A stretch of DNA of 64,000 bases, from NCBI RefSeq assembly GCF_009758125.1, contig NZ_WRXO01000001.1, forward strand, positions 1,302,001 through 1,366,000. The letters run 5' to 3'. Each line of letters begins with the position of its first letter. Position 1 is the first letter of the stretch. The position numbers were made by a program, and so were the translations under genes. The DNA comes from Chitinophaga oryziterrae. GTDB lineage: Bacteria; Bacteroidota; Bacteroidia; Chitinophagales; Chitinophagaceae. A model generated the notes under the pieces. That model had not been told where the DNA came from. It made no database searches and saw only the letters and a program-made list of their open reading frames with translations. Positions 8,160 to 15,746 of this stretch are shown one piece after another.

Positions 8160-8239
8160 CATAAAACCGGTTCGGGAATTGTCCTAACGGGGTCACAAAA
8201 GATAAAAAAGGCTTCAGAACATGTTTGTTTTGAAGCCTT
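8160..8239 (+). repeat. Interspersed repeat, copy 1, with hairpin
   Basis: The conserved core (ATAAAACCGGTTCGGGAA at 8161-8178, then TTGTCC and GGGTCACAAA) is followed by a hairpin with 9-bp arms AAGGCTTCA (8208-8216) and TGAAGCCTT (8231-8239). Three more copies of the core occur at 12.2, 15.85 and 18.0 kb, each before a hairpin of different sequence. The 512-bp gap 7956-8467 otherwise shows only a short palindrome (TGACAA-ATA-TTGTCA, 8009-8023) and no gene. Confidence 0.7.
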
Positions 8240-8467
8240 CTTTGGTTCGATACGCGATCGATAAATTAATATTAACTTCAACTCATGATTTGCACAGGTG
8301 TCTGGCTCGAGTTCCATACGGGTAATTAATGATACTTTTAAACTCTGACCGCTATCCCCATACTTACTCAGATTCATCAAAGTTCAGAATTTGTTGGATT
8401 TAAAATCTTTGCATGATTGGGACAATTGCGTATATTCAGAAATATATGGCAATTAGAGAATTTAATA

Positions 8468-9376
8468 ATGAGCAAATCGAACTTAATAATACCAGACTTT
8501 ACTGAGGATATTGTTGGATTTATGATTCAATCTATACTCACAATAACAAGGTTTCCAAGGGCGCCTTTTGCTTTAGTTCCATTATCAAAAAAAGATGAAG
8601 TGATATATGGAGCAGATGCTTTAATTGATTCCATTAGTCCAATATATATTCAATTCAAAAGGTCTTTTGCATATCCTGACAATAGTACTTCAAGTATTAT
8701 CAAGGATAGAAAGAAGTTAAGAGTGAATTGCTCACCCAGAACATTATTTTTTGAATTACGGGATAAACAACCAAAGCATACGGATTATCAACACAATGTA
8801 CTTTTTAATTTGAAAGCGAAATTGGACGCAACAGGAAAAGGTAAGGCTTTTTATACCGCACCATTGTTTTTGAACAGAACTGCTTATTTATTAGCAGTGC
8901 ACATGTCTTCGCTTTTAAGTTGGAGACCCTGGCATTGGTTCATGCATGACCCTTTTTATGAACAAACACAAAATATTCTGGATTCAACCGGAAATATGAG
9001 ATTTCAGAACATTCCAATTTTAAAGGAGCATATTGTCATTCCACCGCACACAATAGTGACTACTCATAAACATAAATATAGTTATTTGGAGACTGGAGGA
9101 GAAATATGTTTTCATGACCCGACTTATCTTAACAACCAATCAACACTTGGACAAACTATTTACGATTTTTTGAGATTTCGAGACGGACAGCCTACGACTG
9201 AAATGATGAATCTGACTGAGTCCACATCGTTGTTAGATAGTTTGCAAAATGGGCAATTAGGTGGAACCACAGATCGACAAAGAAGCATAATCGACAGATG
9301 GCTAGATTTCGGAGAGATGTTACGGATTGATTTTGATATTTATCAATTTATGTTATTGAAACTTAAGAACGAATGA
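8468..9376 (+). CDS. Protein of unknown function, 302 residues
   Basis: A cytoplasmic protein I do not recognise. I start it at the ATG at 8468 (MSKSNLIIPD) rather than at 8417, because the extra residues do not look conserved and 8468 is preceded by an AT-rich leader. Notable segments are FPRAPFALVPLSKKDEVIYG, SPRTLFFELRDKQPKH, SWRPWHWFMHDPFYEQ and a His-rich stretch (PPHTIVTTHKHKYS). No signal peptide or membrane helix is seen. The gene is AT-rich, stands alone, and is flanked by an 11-bp direct repeat TTGCGTATATT (8426-8436 and 9385-9395), which suggests a recently acquired single-gene insertion. Confidence 0.7.
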   Translation: MSKSNLIIPDFTEDIVGFMIQSILTITRFPRAPFALVPLSKKDEVIYGADALIDSISPIYIQFKRSFAYPDNSTSSIIKDRKKLRVNCSPRTLFFELRDKQPKHTDYQHNVLFNLKAKLDATGKGKAFYTAPLFLNRTAYLLAVHMSSLLSWRPWHWFMHDPFYEQTQNILDSTGNMRFQNIPILKEHIVIPPHTIVTTHKHKYSYLETGGEICFHDPTYLNNQSTLGQTIYDFLRFRDGQPTTEMMNLTESTSLLDSLQNGQLGGTTDRQRSIIDRWLDFGEMLRIDFDIYQFMLLKLKNE

Positions 9377-9417
9377 TATATAACTTGCGTATATTAATTA
9401 GAGAGTTGGCTGTAATT

Positions 9418-9888
9418 CTAACACAAACCTAATATGACATTTCCTTCGATATAACTATCAACCTTAACCAGACTGGCATTGTAGGTATTCATTTCAGGTC
9501 TCAGGCCGTTTAATCTTGTAAAAACTGTGGTTGGCATGCTCTCCAATATCTCATATTCAGGTATATCATTACTAAGCCAACCGAAATATTTTTCTTCGGG
9601 GCTAGTATTATTAAAGGTTTCTGAATAATCTTGAAAGCTCTTTTCACTTAATGACACCCAAACTCCGTAGTCGAGACCTTCACAATGGTCAATTACCTTT
9701 AAAGTTAAAGTACCTCGAATAAATCTATCTGTCTGTCCAGGATGACGGACAATACAGAAATCAGCATTGAGTTCGCCGATTTGGTTTTTCATACTATCAG
9801 ACAGAATATTGTAAGATGTTGGAGAGTCAAATGTTAAAGCAGGCCACTCCTCATGTACCTGACCGCAAGAACTACAAGTATATTTCAT
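9418..9888 (-). CDS. DUF2199 domain protein
   Basis: A 156-residue protein of the DUF2199 family, function unknown. The N-terminus has the family's zinc-ribbon-like YTCSSCGQVHEEWPAL, followed by SPTSYNILS, then RFIRGTLTLKVID and YGVWVSLSEKSFQDYSE. I use the ATG at 9888 so that the protein begins at MKYTCSSCG; the frame from 9918 adds ten hydrophobic residues not typical of the family. The last 20 residues differ from the C-terminus I would expect, so the end may be altered. The upstream flank has ATAACAGC followed by a GTTG box, as upstream of mepB. Confidence 0.75.
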   Translation of the reverse strand: MKYTCSSCGQVHEEWPALTFDSPTSYNILSDSMKNQIGELNADFCIVRHPGQTDRFIRGTLTLKVIDHCEGLDYGVWVSLSEKSFQDYSETFNNTSPEEKYFGWLSNDIPEYEILESMPTTVFTRLNGLRPEMNTYNASLVKVDSYIEGNVILGLC

Positions 9889-9935
9889 TATGTAAATTGA
9901 AATCAGTAAGAACCTCAACGAGGTTCAACCGCTGT

Positions 9936-9971
9936 TATACGATTTTTAAGATACTAATTAAATCAGATAAA
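9936..9971. repeat. Dispersed repeat, copy A (partner at 20408)
   Basis: TATACGATTTTTAAGATACT and the following 16 bases match 20408-20445 with only a few changes. Both copies lie between two minus-strand genes. Its role is unknown. Confidence 0.55.
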
Positions 9972-9991
9972 ATGAACTAAATAAAATACTT

Positions 9992-10262
9992 TTAAATCTC
10001 GCCGATAATCATATTAAATGGAAGATTAAAGGGAATCTTAGTTTTCATGCCTGCATTCGATAACTGATCAATATTGTGTAAGTAGCCATCTTTTAACATT
10101 AGTGTTTCGCCTAAGCGCTGATATTTCTGAGTGTCATACTTCAAATACAAGAAATTGCCAATCTGCTTCCATGTTCCAATATATCACGTATCAAAAAAGA
10201 AAACCCCTGTCCAATGTAGTTCGAATGATTTGTCACTTCTGAATTTTAATGTAGCCTGGTTC
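9992..10262 (-). pseudogene. Remnant of an unknown protein gene with in-frame stop
   Basis: On the minus strand a coding-like frame reads KFRSDKSFELHWTGVFFFDT, then TGA, then YIGTWKQIGNFLYLKYDTQK, and ends with FNMIIGEI and TAA at 9992-9994. The segments on both sides of the TGA look continuous (a beta-sheet-rich lipocalin-like sheet), and there is no start codon for the downstream part. I interpret it as a decayed gene. It lies in the 442-bp gap 9889-10330. Confidence 0.5.
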
Positions 10263-10330
10263 TGTGTCCCTTCGTAGCAAGCCCCTATCGGGATGAGCAA
10301 CGTCAGGAAAATTCTGCTCTCAGGACTCCA

Positions 10331-10696
10331 TTAGTTGATCAGGGAGTTATTCTGGATTCCAATTACCTTTTCTCTGTGCAAATGCCCCCAATCCTTTAAA
10401 GAGTTTATAACTGTTTCTAAAGAGTTGGTGTGATCAGTACCGCTATATTCCACTACCGGTGGGAACGTATCAAATACATTCCTTTTAACTAAACTATGAG
10501 CTTCAAGTTCTTTTAGTTCTTTTGATAGCATTCGGTCACTGATACCGTCAATTTCACGGGTAATTTCTTTAAACCGTTTATTTCCACTTAGTATTGCTAT
10601 GAGTATTTGCAATTTCCACTTTCCGCTTAATACTTCCAAAGCATCGCGAACAGCTCTCAAGTCTTTTTTCGAACAATTACTTGTATTTCCTTCCAT
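10331..10696 (-). CDS. HxlR family transcriptional regulator
   Basis: A 121-residue HxlR-type winged-helix regulator. Core motifs are VLSGKWKLQILIAIL, NKRFKEITREIDGISDRML and the wing FDTFPPVVEYSGT. C8 (SNCSKKDL) is at the usual place of the sensing cysteine in this family. It is divergent from an NAD(P)-binding oxidoreductase 166 bp away, and the shared gap contains several inverted repeats. This is the second HxlR/oxidoreductase couple within 4 kb; the two regulators differ clearly, so they are not a recent duplication. Confidence 0.9.
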   Translation of the reverse strand: MEGNTSNCSKKDLRAVRDALEVLSGKWKLQILIAILSGNKRFKEITREIDGISDRMLSKELKELEAHSLVKRNVFDTFPPVVEYSGTDHTNSLETVINSLKDWGHLHREKVIGIQNNSLIN

Positions 10697-10741
10697 AATT
10701 TTTCTTGCTTACTAAAAGTATAGCGCTAAACAAATGTATAG

Positions 10742-10784
10742 TACTTACTACTGTTTAGCTAATGTAAGTAGTTTTGCGCTACTT
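10742..10784. promoter_or_regulatory. Candidate HxlR operators in the divergent gap
   Basis: The inverted repeat ACTTAC/GTAAGT overlaps a second one, AAGTAG-N7-CTACTT (10766-10784). A TTTG promoter-like box lies inside the second. The two sites sit between the HxlR gene and the oxidoreductase and could bind two dimers. Confidence 0.4.
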
Positions 10785-10862
10785 AAGAAGTGCATTTTAT
10801 ACAGCAACAATATCATTATTAAGAAATAACAAATCCATTTTAAATTACGTAACGATAATCAA

Positions 10863-11522
10863 ATGTCAAAACGAATACTAATATTTGGAGCAACCGGAAG
10901 AACGGGACACGAAGTCATCAACTACGCTTTAGAAAAAGGCTATCATGTTGTTGCCTTAGTAAGAAACCCCGACAAACTGCATATAAATTCAGAACAAGTA
11001 ACACTAATTAAGGGGCTTCCTACAAATATCGAAGATGTACGCGCTGCTATGAAAGGATGTTATGCTGTTATCAGTTTATTAAGTGCGTTACCGGAAAAAG
11101 AGAGTTTTTCTTTCAAAAGGATTACTCCTCCCCATACATTGGAAAAAAGTCTATCTAACGCCATTACTACCATGAAGGAATATAACATCAAAAGGGTCAT
11201 GATCTTATCATCCATAGGGGCTGGAAATTCTTATCAATATGCACCCTGGTATATGAGACTTATCATTAAGATCACAAATTTCAAATTTGTATTTGCAGAT
11301 CATAATGCACAAGAAAAGTTACTTGAAAACGCTGATCTGAACTGGACCATTGCCAGGCCAGTTGCGCTCAATAATAACGAAACCATGGGAAAACTTACTA
11401 TAAATTATTCAAGCACCCCTAAACCTTTTAAAATTAGTCGGAAGCAGTTGGCGAGATTCTTTGTTGACAATCTCGATACCATAACTTTTGAACACAAAGC
11501 ACCAATTCTATCTGAAATATAG
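10863..11522 (+). CDS. NAD(P)-binding oxidoreductase (NmrA/SDR-like)
   Basis: A 219-residue protein with an N-terminal dinucleotide-binding Rossmann motif, ILIFGATGRTGHEV (GxxGxxG), then AVISLLSALPEK and KRVMILSSIGAG. It resembles the atypical short-chain dehydrogenases (NAD(P)H-binding, flavin-reductase-like) that use or sense NADPH. The usual catalytic YxxxK is not clear, so it may be a sensor or an unusual reductase. It is divergent from the HxlR gene at 10331-10696 and is the likely target of that regulator. Confidence 0.85.
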   Translation: MSKRILIFGATGRTGHEVINYALEKGYHVVALVRNPDKLHINSEQVTLIKGLPTNIEDVRAAMKGCYAVISLLSALPEKESFSFKRITPPHTLEKSLSNAITTMKEYNIKRVMILSSIGAGNSYQYAPWYMRLIIKITNFKFVFADHNAQEKLLENADLNWTIARPVALNNNETMGKLTINYSSTPKPFKISRKQLARFFVDNLDTITFEHKAPILSEI

Positions 11523-11527
11523 CAATA

Positions 11528-11692
11528 TCAATAAAACAAAATATGGAATTGGCTTAATAAACGGATACGTTTGCGCCTTGGTCCGACATTTTGAGTAATG
11601 CTCTTACCCGGTTTTGCAATAAAATTGAGCACAGCGCCAAGATTACATTCGACACCAAAGTTTGTTGCCACTACTCCGGGATGATAGGCATT
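11528..11692 (-). pseudogene. C-terminal fragment of a short-chain dehydrogenase
   Basis: The minus-strand frame from 11692 to a TGA at 11528-11530 reads NAYHPGVVATNFGVECNLGA and onward. HPGVVATNFG is the conserved P-G segment that follows the active site in many short-chain dehydrogenases. The catalytic core is missing and the preceding codon is a stop, so this is a fragment. It joins, out of frame, the lipoprotein N-terminal fragment that ends at 11671. Confidence 0.55.
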
Positions 11693-11799
11693 TCAGATCC
11701 TGGTAAAACATCTTCTCCGGATTTATTACAAGATGTGGTAATAAACAATAAAATGCACGTGCTTGAGAGAATAATAGGGATGCGAAAAATCTTTATCAT
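11671..11799 (-). pseudogene. Lipoprotein N-terminal fragment
   Basis: From the ATG at 11799 a 42-residue frame begins with a textbook lipoprotein signal: MIKIFRIPIILSS, a hydrophobic core, then TTSCNKSG with the lipobox cysteine. It stops after PIIPE at 11671. The start is intact but the mature domain is missing; the following DNA encodes an SDR tail in another frame. A deletion or recombination junction therefore lies near 11690. Confidence 0.55.
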
Positions 11800-11821
11800 A
11801 TATGGTATAGGCTTTGTAAAC

Positions 11822-12055
11822 TTAGGCCAGATAGCCGCTGCTTGTCCCAAAAAACACGATGCCATTGGCCACCGTGGCCTGCGTGGCTGCCGGATGTTCA
11901 GATAGCGTGTTGCCATATGTCCATGCCGACCTGCCAGTGGCTGCATTAATAGCATAGTTCTCGCCATCATTATTCCCCGCGAAGACAATGCCATTGGCGT
12001 ATACAGGGCTGGACCACAGCCCGACGGTGATGCCGGTTGCGTCCTGGTACCCCAT
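11822..12055 (-). pseudogene. PQQ-like beta-propeller fragment
   Basis: A 77-residue minus-strand frame contains one and a half PQQ-like propeller blades: LWSSPVYANGIVFAGNNDGE, YAINAATGRSAWTY, then ATVANGIVFFGTSSGYLA. The AINAATGR-W pattern is the blade signature. A complete propeller has six to eight blades and a signal peptide, both absent here. It is the third fragment in a row of broken genes (11.5-12.1 kb). Confidence 0.6.
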
Positions 12056-12190
12056 ATATTGGATACCATTATGATTTACACGGCTTTTGATTTTTCCAGA
12101 TTTTAGAATTTTAACCCTGTATGAATATTTTAATGCGTATTAGTAATGATGTTATGTCTTTGTAAGACAGACAAAAGTCGTGAGTCTGCT

Positions 12191-12314
12191 TAAGCATTTA
12201 TAGATGCTGATAAAACCGGTTCGGGAATTGTCCAGACAGGGTGAAGCAATAAAGAACGGAAGAACGGAAATATAAATGCCTTGCAGACATCATCGTCTGC
12301 AGGGCATTTTTTTT
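12191..12314 (+). repeat. Interspersed repeat, copy 2, with terminator hairpin
   Basis: The core ATAAAACCGGTTCGGGAA (12210-12227) with a recognisable upstream flank (AAGCA...ATGCT) is followed by a strong hairpin. Its 15-nt arms are 12274-12288 and 12295-12309, with one G-T and a 6-nt loop, and a run of T follows. The hairpin would act as a terminator. The gap 12056-12433 shows no gene. Confidence 0.75.
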
Positions 12315-12433
12315 GGTGTAAAAGATCGAAGGAAACGTTGAGACGATTAAAATAATCGTTTTGTCGGTTCATTTTCAGCGTTTATCTCGTTTTAACAAAA
12401 CAAAACCAGCATATCTGCTGAAATTCAATCAAA

Positions 12434-13159
12434 ATGAATTTGATGCAAATAATTATGACTATGCAGGAAACGGAACTATTTCAGAAGATCTTATGTTATG
12501 CTCGCAAGAAGCGTTATGAATTGCTGCTCATCAGTTTTATGGTCTTCATATTTGGTAATACTTTTTCGGAACATGTGCATGTGGCGGCAATATTCAATAT
12601 TTATCAGAATATGATCGTGGGATTTATCGTTTTTTATTATAATAAGCGTTTGCGCATATTTATCCTCGTTGTGATAACCTGTACTGTTTTCCTTGATCTG
12701 TGTCAACGCGAACTGGGTATCACCGATATCAAGAGCTGGCTGGGCATCCTGTACCTGTTATTCTTTTTCATAGTGGCAACAGATGTTTTTAAAGAGGTGT
12801 TGTATGCAAAGCGTGTTTCAAGAAGCCTGCTATCGGCGGCTTTGTGTGGGTTTGTGCTGCTTTGTCTTATAGGCACTTTTGTCTTTTATCAGATCCAGAT
12901 CAAAGAACCTAATGCGTTTTCAAATACAGGCACAGGCTATGAAGTGATGAATAACCTTAACTACTTTAGTTTTACGACGCTGCTTACGATAGGGTATGGA
13001 GATATTTTACCTTTATCATTATTGGCGAGAAGAGCTGTGATGCTGATTGGACTTGCGGGCCATTTCTACACAGTATTTGTTACCAGTATCATTATCGGTA
13101 AATATCTTTCGGCGAACAATAAGAAGTTGAGACTTTCTTACCAGCATGAGGATCATTAA
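12434..13159 (+). CDS. Potassium-channel-like membrane protein
   Basis: A 241-residue inner-membrane protein with about six hydrophobic segments (roughly residues 29-41, 56-69, 73-89, 102-118, 135-152, 199-222). The pore loop carries the selectivity filter TIGYGD (185-190) just before the last helix, the signature of ion-channel pore domains (Ion_trans_2 type). It lacks the cytoplasmic RCK/TrkA domain and a clear charged S4, so gating is unknown. It stands alone, after repeat copy 2 and before the DUF6266-like remnant. Potassium flux in osmotic or pH stress is the likely role. Confidence 0.88.
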   Translation: MNLMQIIMTMQETELFQKILCYARKKRYELLLISFMVFIFGNTFSEHVHVAAIFNIYQNMIVGFIVFYYNKRLRIFILVVITCTVFLDLCQRELGITDIKSWLGILYLLFFFIVATDVFKEVLYAKRVSRSLLSAALCGFVLLCLIGTFVFYQIQIKEPNAFSNTGTGYEVMNNLNYFSFTTLLTIGYGDILPLSLLARRAVMLIGLAGHFYTVFVTSIIIGKYLSANNKKLRLSYQHEDH

Positions 13160-13178
13160 CTTACAGCTGCCTTTGCGG

Positions 13179-13708
13179 TCATATCATTACTGCAAAAATT
13201 GTGTTATTGAAATTATTTTCATAGCCTTCAAAAGCCACATACGCATGCACTTCATCCCCGGTAAAATTCACCGGTAGTTGAATCGTATATGTTAATGCAG
13301 ATCGGGATGCTGCGTTAGTGCTTGTTATAAATTCAGTCTTTTCTGAGTGATCATTAGCAAATCTGCAGGATGAGTCAACTTCCGGACAATCTCACTTGCT
13401 GTCCATGTAAATTTAACTTTAAGGCCTGCTAACGCTTCAGCAGTAACACTTTTAGGACCAATTAACTTACCCTGGCTAAAAGATAACTCAGGTAAATTGA
13501 TACTAAAGTCACGTGATATACCTGTCACTGCATATTTGAGATTATAGGCTACAGTTGCATTCATAGCAGATACTGATGCTTTATGCTCCTGGAAGCCTAT
13601 GTCTATCAGGTTACTAATGTATCCTAACAGATGGGTAATCATACCAAACTTAAAGCGTTGGACCTTACCTGAAAAGCCACCGAACAGTCCTTTTAATTGT
13701 ATTCCCAT
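13179..13708 (-). pseudogene. DUF6266-like gene, frameshifted
   Basis: The frame from 13708 begins IQLKGLFGGFSGKVQRFKFG, like the start of DUF6266 proteins (a glycine-rich N-terminus shared by phage- or fibre-like small proteins of Chitinophagaceae). It continues to a stop after 127 residues. In another frame the DNA then reads ALTYTIQLPVNFTGDEVHAY and VAFEGYENNFNNTIF to TGA at 13179, which matches the expected family C-terminus. The central part is shorter than usual. I infer one gene with a deletion and a frameshift near 13325. The family call is moderate. Confidence 0.5.
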
Positions 13709-13913
13709 ATTTTTTGTTTTTAAATTTTGCTAATAAGTGTGCTACGTGGATTAAATCAGGGTTAACTGTAGCTATTTGGCAAAGTGGAGGTGTTTTTCAA
13801 CAAGTGGTAAGCGTCCTTTCCTTCCTTCAATTCGTATTGCGAAATTAAGACCAATACTTGAAACCAATCTCTACTGATCCTAGATTTAACAGAATTTTTA
13901 GTGTAGTATAGGA

Positions 13914-14078
13914 GCGTTCGGGAAGCGTTCGGAGAGTCTCTATAGTTAGATCGGATTTAAGTCGCGTTTAAGTCGGGGTTTGATCGTATGGAGCCGACTT
14001 AACCCCGACTTAAACGCGGCCTAACCCCGATCTAACCCTGATCTAAACCTTAACTCTTCCCGAACACTTTCCGAACAT
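13914..14078. repeat. Inverted array of 11-bp units (array A)
   Basis: The stretch divides into 11-bp units. On the left are GCGTTCGGGAA, GCGTTCGGAGA, then TAGATCGGATT, TAAGTCGCGTT and TAAGTCGGGGT. After a short centre near 13981-13994 come CGACTTAACCC, CGACTTAAACG, CGGCCTAACCC, CGATCTAACCC and TGATCTAAACC, ending with CGAACACTTTC and CGAACATTCTC. The right half is largely the reverse complement of the left. It lies about 200 bp 5' of the DUF6266-like gene. Array B at 21.1 kb has the same design with different sequence. Confidence 0.75.
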
Positions 14079-14424
14079 TCTCTACAGAAATTAAATCAGT
14101 GAAAGTATAGTACCCCACTGTCCCTACCCACCATGGTACATAATCCGCGAGCAGATATCGTTTAGCGATAATCTTTGCTTTAAGATGTGGACTTATACGA
14201 AACATCACAGATGAGTGGTGTTTATGCTGTTGGGCTATCTGTGTTATTTTGTCTCTCAACTCCTTTATAAAAGCTATATATGGGTAATCGGTTGGAAGCC
14301 CGGTAAAAGCGGCAGATGAGGCAAGTTTCTCAAGCGCTTCTTTTATGGCAGTAAGTGTGTTGCCCTCAATAGTTGCCAGATTACTTATCCTGGATAGGTA
14401 TCCCCCTATAGGAGTACCTATATT
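14050..14424 (-). pseudogene. Open frame without start, unknown remnant
   Basis: A coding-like minus-strand frame is open from 14424 (after a TGA at 14425-14427) to a stop at 14050. It reads NIGTPIGGYLSRISNLATIE, then LTAIKEALEKLASSAAF, and ends VENVRKVFGKS. The only internal ATG (14259) would give 69 residues. A run of seven T at 14429-14440 suggests a frameshift at the 5' end. Its last codons run into the 11-bp array. I do not recognise it. Confidence 0.35.
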
Positions 14425-14665
14425 TCAAAAAAAGTAAGGGTCAGTCCTCGCGGAAGGGTTTAACGCTTTACCTTATCATACGTTTAACGGTAAATCTCAT
14501 GTTATCATCCTGTTAAGTTGTTGAAGAGCAATACTTTATTGGTCAGTTGAGCAGGTGTCTGGTTCTCCCGGCATCCTGGGGTTATTCTGGCAGAAAAGTT
14601 TAACTTTGTAAAACGATTGGGAATAAGTATTTTGAAAATAGGGTTTAGACAGAAGAACGATACTC

Positions 14666-14800
14666 ATGGAACTTATAATTGATTTTGACAATATTGAGGA
14701 TGCTTCAAAAAAGGAGTGGTTGATAAGCACCCTGAAAATTATGGGGATAGGCTATCATACTTCTGAAAAACCGCAAACTCTTGATCTCAAGAAAAAATAA
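14666..14800 (+). CDS. 44-residue acidic protein, antitoxin-like
   Basis: A short frame from ATG 14666 to TAA 14800 encodes MELIIDFDNIEDASKKEWLI and a further 24 residues ending in LDLKKK. The layout (short strand, acidic loop, helix, then K/E-rich tail) is like small antitoxin-type proteins that lie ahead of a partner gene. The next frame begins within 10-72 bp. No toxin family is recognised, so the type is only a suggestion. An AT-rich promoter region precedes it. Confidence 0.5.
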   Translation: MELIIDFDNIEDASKKEWLISTLKIMGIGYHTSEKPQTLDLKKK

Positions 14801-14871
14801 CAAAACAATTGTACATTGATAAAGGAGCCATTGAAGTGAATGAAATAATTGAACGAAAAATAGATGAACAG

Positions 14872-15075
14872 ATGAATAGGTTAATTGAAAATGCTTCTTT
14901 ACCAAATGGTAATACCTATACGCCTGATGCAGGAGATCTTAATGAAGATACCGACTCGAATATTTCTGAGTTTATGGAGCTCGAGAAGCTTATAAACGCA
15001 TTTTTAGAGAATAGGAAACATAGGGTGTCACTAATGCATAAGATGAAAAAAATACTGTCTCCAATTGGACAGTAA
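14872..15075 (+). CDS. Small acidic protein of unknown function
   Basis: The frame ending at 15075 encodes a charged, helical protein. An ATG at 14872 gives 67 residues; a TTG at 14809 would give 88 and add IDKGAIEVNEIIERKIDEQ, which looks coding, so the real start is uncertain. It contains no membrane segment. It follows the 44-residue gene closely, and the two may be co-transcribed. A perfect TTACCAAATGGTAA palindrome (14899-14912), identical to a Crp-site upstream of the 16011 gene, lies inside it. Confidence 0.45.
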   Translation: MNRLIENASLPNGNTYTPDAGDLNEDTDSNISEFMELEKLINAFLENRKHRVSLMHKMKKILSPIGQ

Positions 15076-15107
15076 GGTAGTATTTAATCTTTTGTATAAA
15101 TAGATCA

Positions 15108-15211
15108 TAGCAATTGTATACGAGTTAAAACCACCCAGCCGGGTGGCGTGAAGGGTGGCGAAGCGTAGCCAACCGTAACGAAGCCGGCTGGGTATGGCTA
15201 CAAAATTGCTA
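15108..15211. repeat. Nested inverted repeat, MITE-like or structured RNA
   Basis: Outer arms TAGCAATT (15108-15115) and AATTGCTA (15204-15211) enclose inner arms ACCCAGCCGG (15133-15142) and CCGGCTGGGT (15184-15193), all perfect. A smaller GGTGGC/GCCAACC pairing lies in the centre. The GC-rich core stands out in an AT-rich gap. It could be a miniature mobile element or a folded RNA. The gap 15076-16010 (935 bp) holds no clear gene. Confidence 0.55.
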
Positions 15212-15281
15212 CGTATTTTTTAACTTTGAATGCAGTTTTTTCACGGAAAATCACCAACCAAATTTCTCAAAAGACTTTTAT

Positions 15282-15331
15282 AAGAGGTTACTGAATATGG
15301 AAGAGTTTCATTCCTTTTTCAGTAACCTCTT
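15282..15331. repeat. 14-bp perfect hairpin
   Basis: AAGAGGTTACTGAA (15282-15295) pairs exactly with 15318-15331 across a 22-nt loop. It could serve as a terminator or be the end of a small element; no flanking gene explains it. Confidence 0.55.
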
Positions 15332-15587
15332 TAAGCAAGGTATGCTGTAAGCAGAACTGGATGAACAATTTGGGGTTAACCGATAATAGTTTTTATAGAA
15401 TCATATAGTCCGATTTATTCTGAAAATGGGACTATATTTCAGACACCGGAGATAGATTCTTACAGTTATCTTTTTACTTTAGAAATTTATTATTAACTAA
15501 TTGTAATTCCGAAGTTTAATAGTCTGAAACAGCTTCAAATCCTCCCTTAACGGTTTGAAAACTCTCCAATCCGGTTCACAGAAAATT

Positions 15588-15624
15588 AAACGCTTCAAGT
15601 TCAATAACTTGGAGCGTTTTTGTT
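15588..15624 (+). terminator. Terminator-like hairpin in a gene-free stretch
   Basis: Fourteen-nt arms (15588-15601 and 15606-15619) pair with one G-T around the loop CAAT, followed by TTGTTTT. It looks like a good rho-independent terminator, but no gene precedes it. It may mark a decayed transcript. Confidence 0.6.
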
Positions 15625-15746
15625 TTATGCCATTTTACATACTTATCAACGATTGGTAAGGTTCGAGTAGTGTTGGGCATGATAACATCTTTACATATCA
15701 TGCAACTTAGCATTCCATATTTGTCTAAAATCGTCATTGCATACTT

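Noticed and set aside
8101-8160. Minus-strand peptide ending near repeat copy 1 that might be a gene tail
   Set aside because: Only about 20 residues, no recognisable family and no upstream frame.
13914-14078. CRISPR or iteron origin for the 11-bp arrays
   Set aside because: Units are too short and abut without spacers, and half are inverted; no replication or cas gene is nearby.
15133-15193. tRNA gene at the GC-rich palindrome
   Set aside because: The arms are perfect 10-bp repeats without a 7-bp acceptor, anticodon or T-arm pattern.
15588-15624. Fifth copy of the interspersed repeat (CCGGTTCACAGAAAA before a hairpin)
   Set aside because: Only a few bases match the core; the resemblance is too weak to count as a copy.
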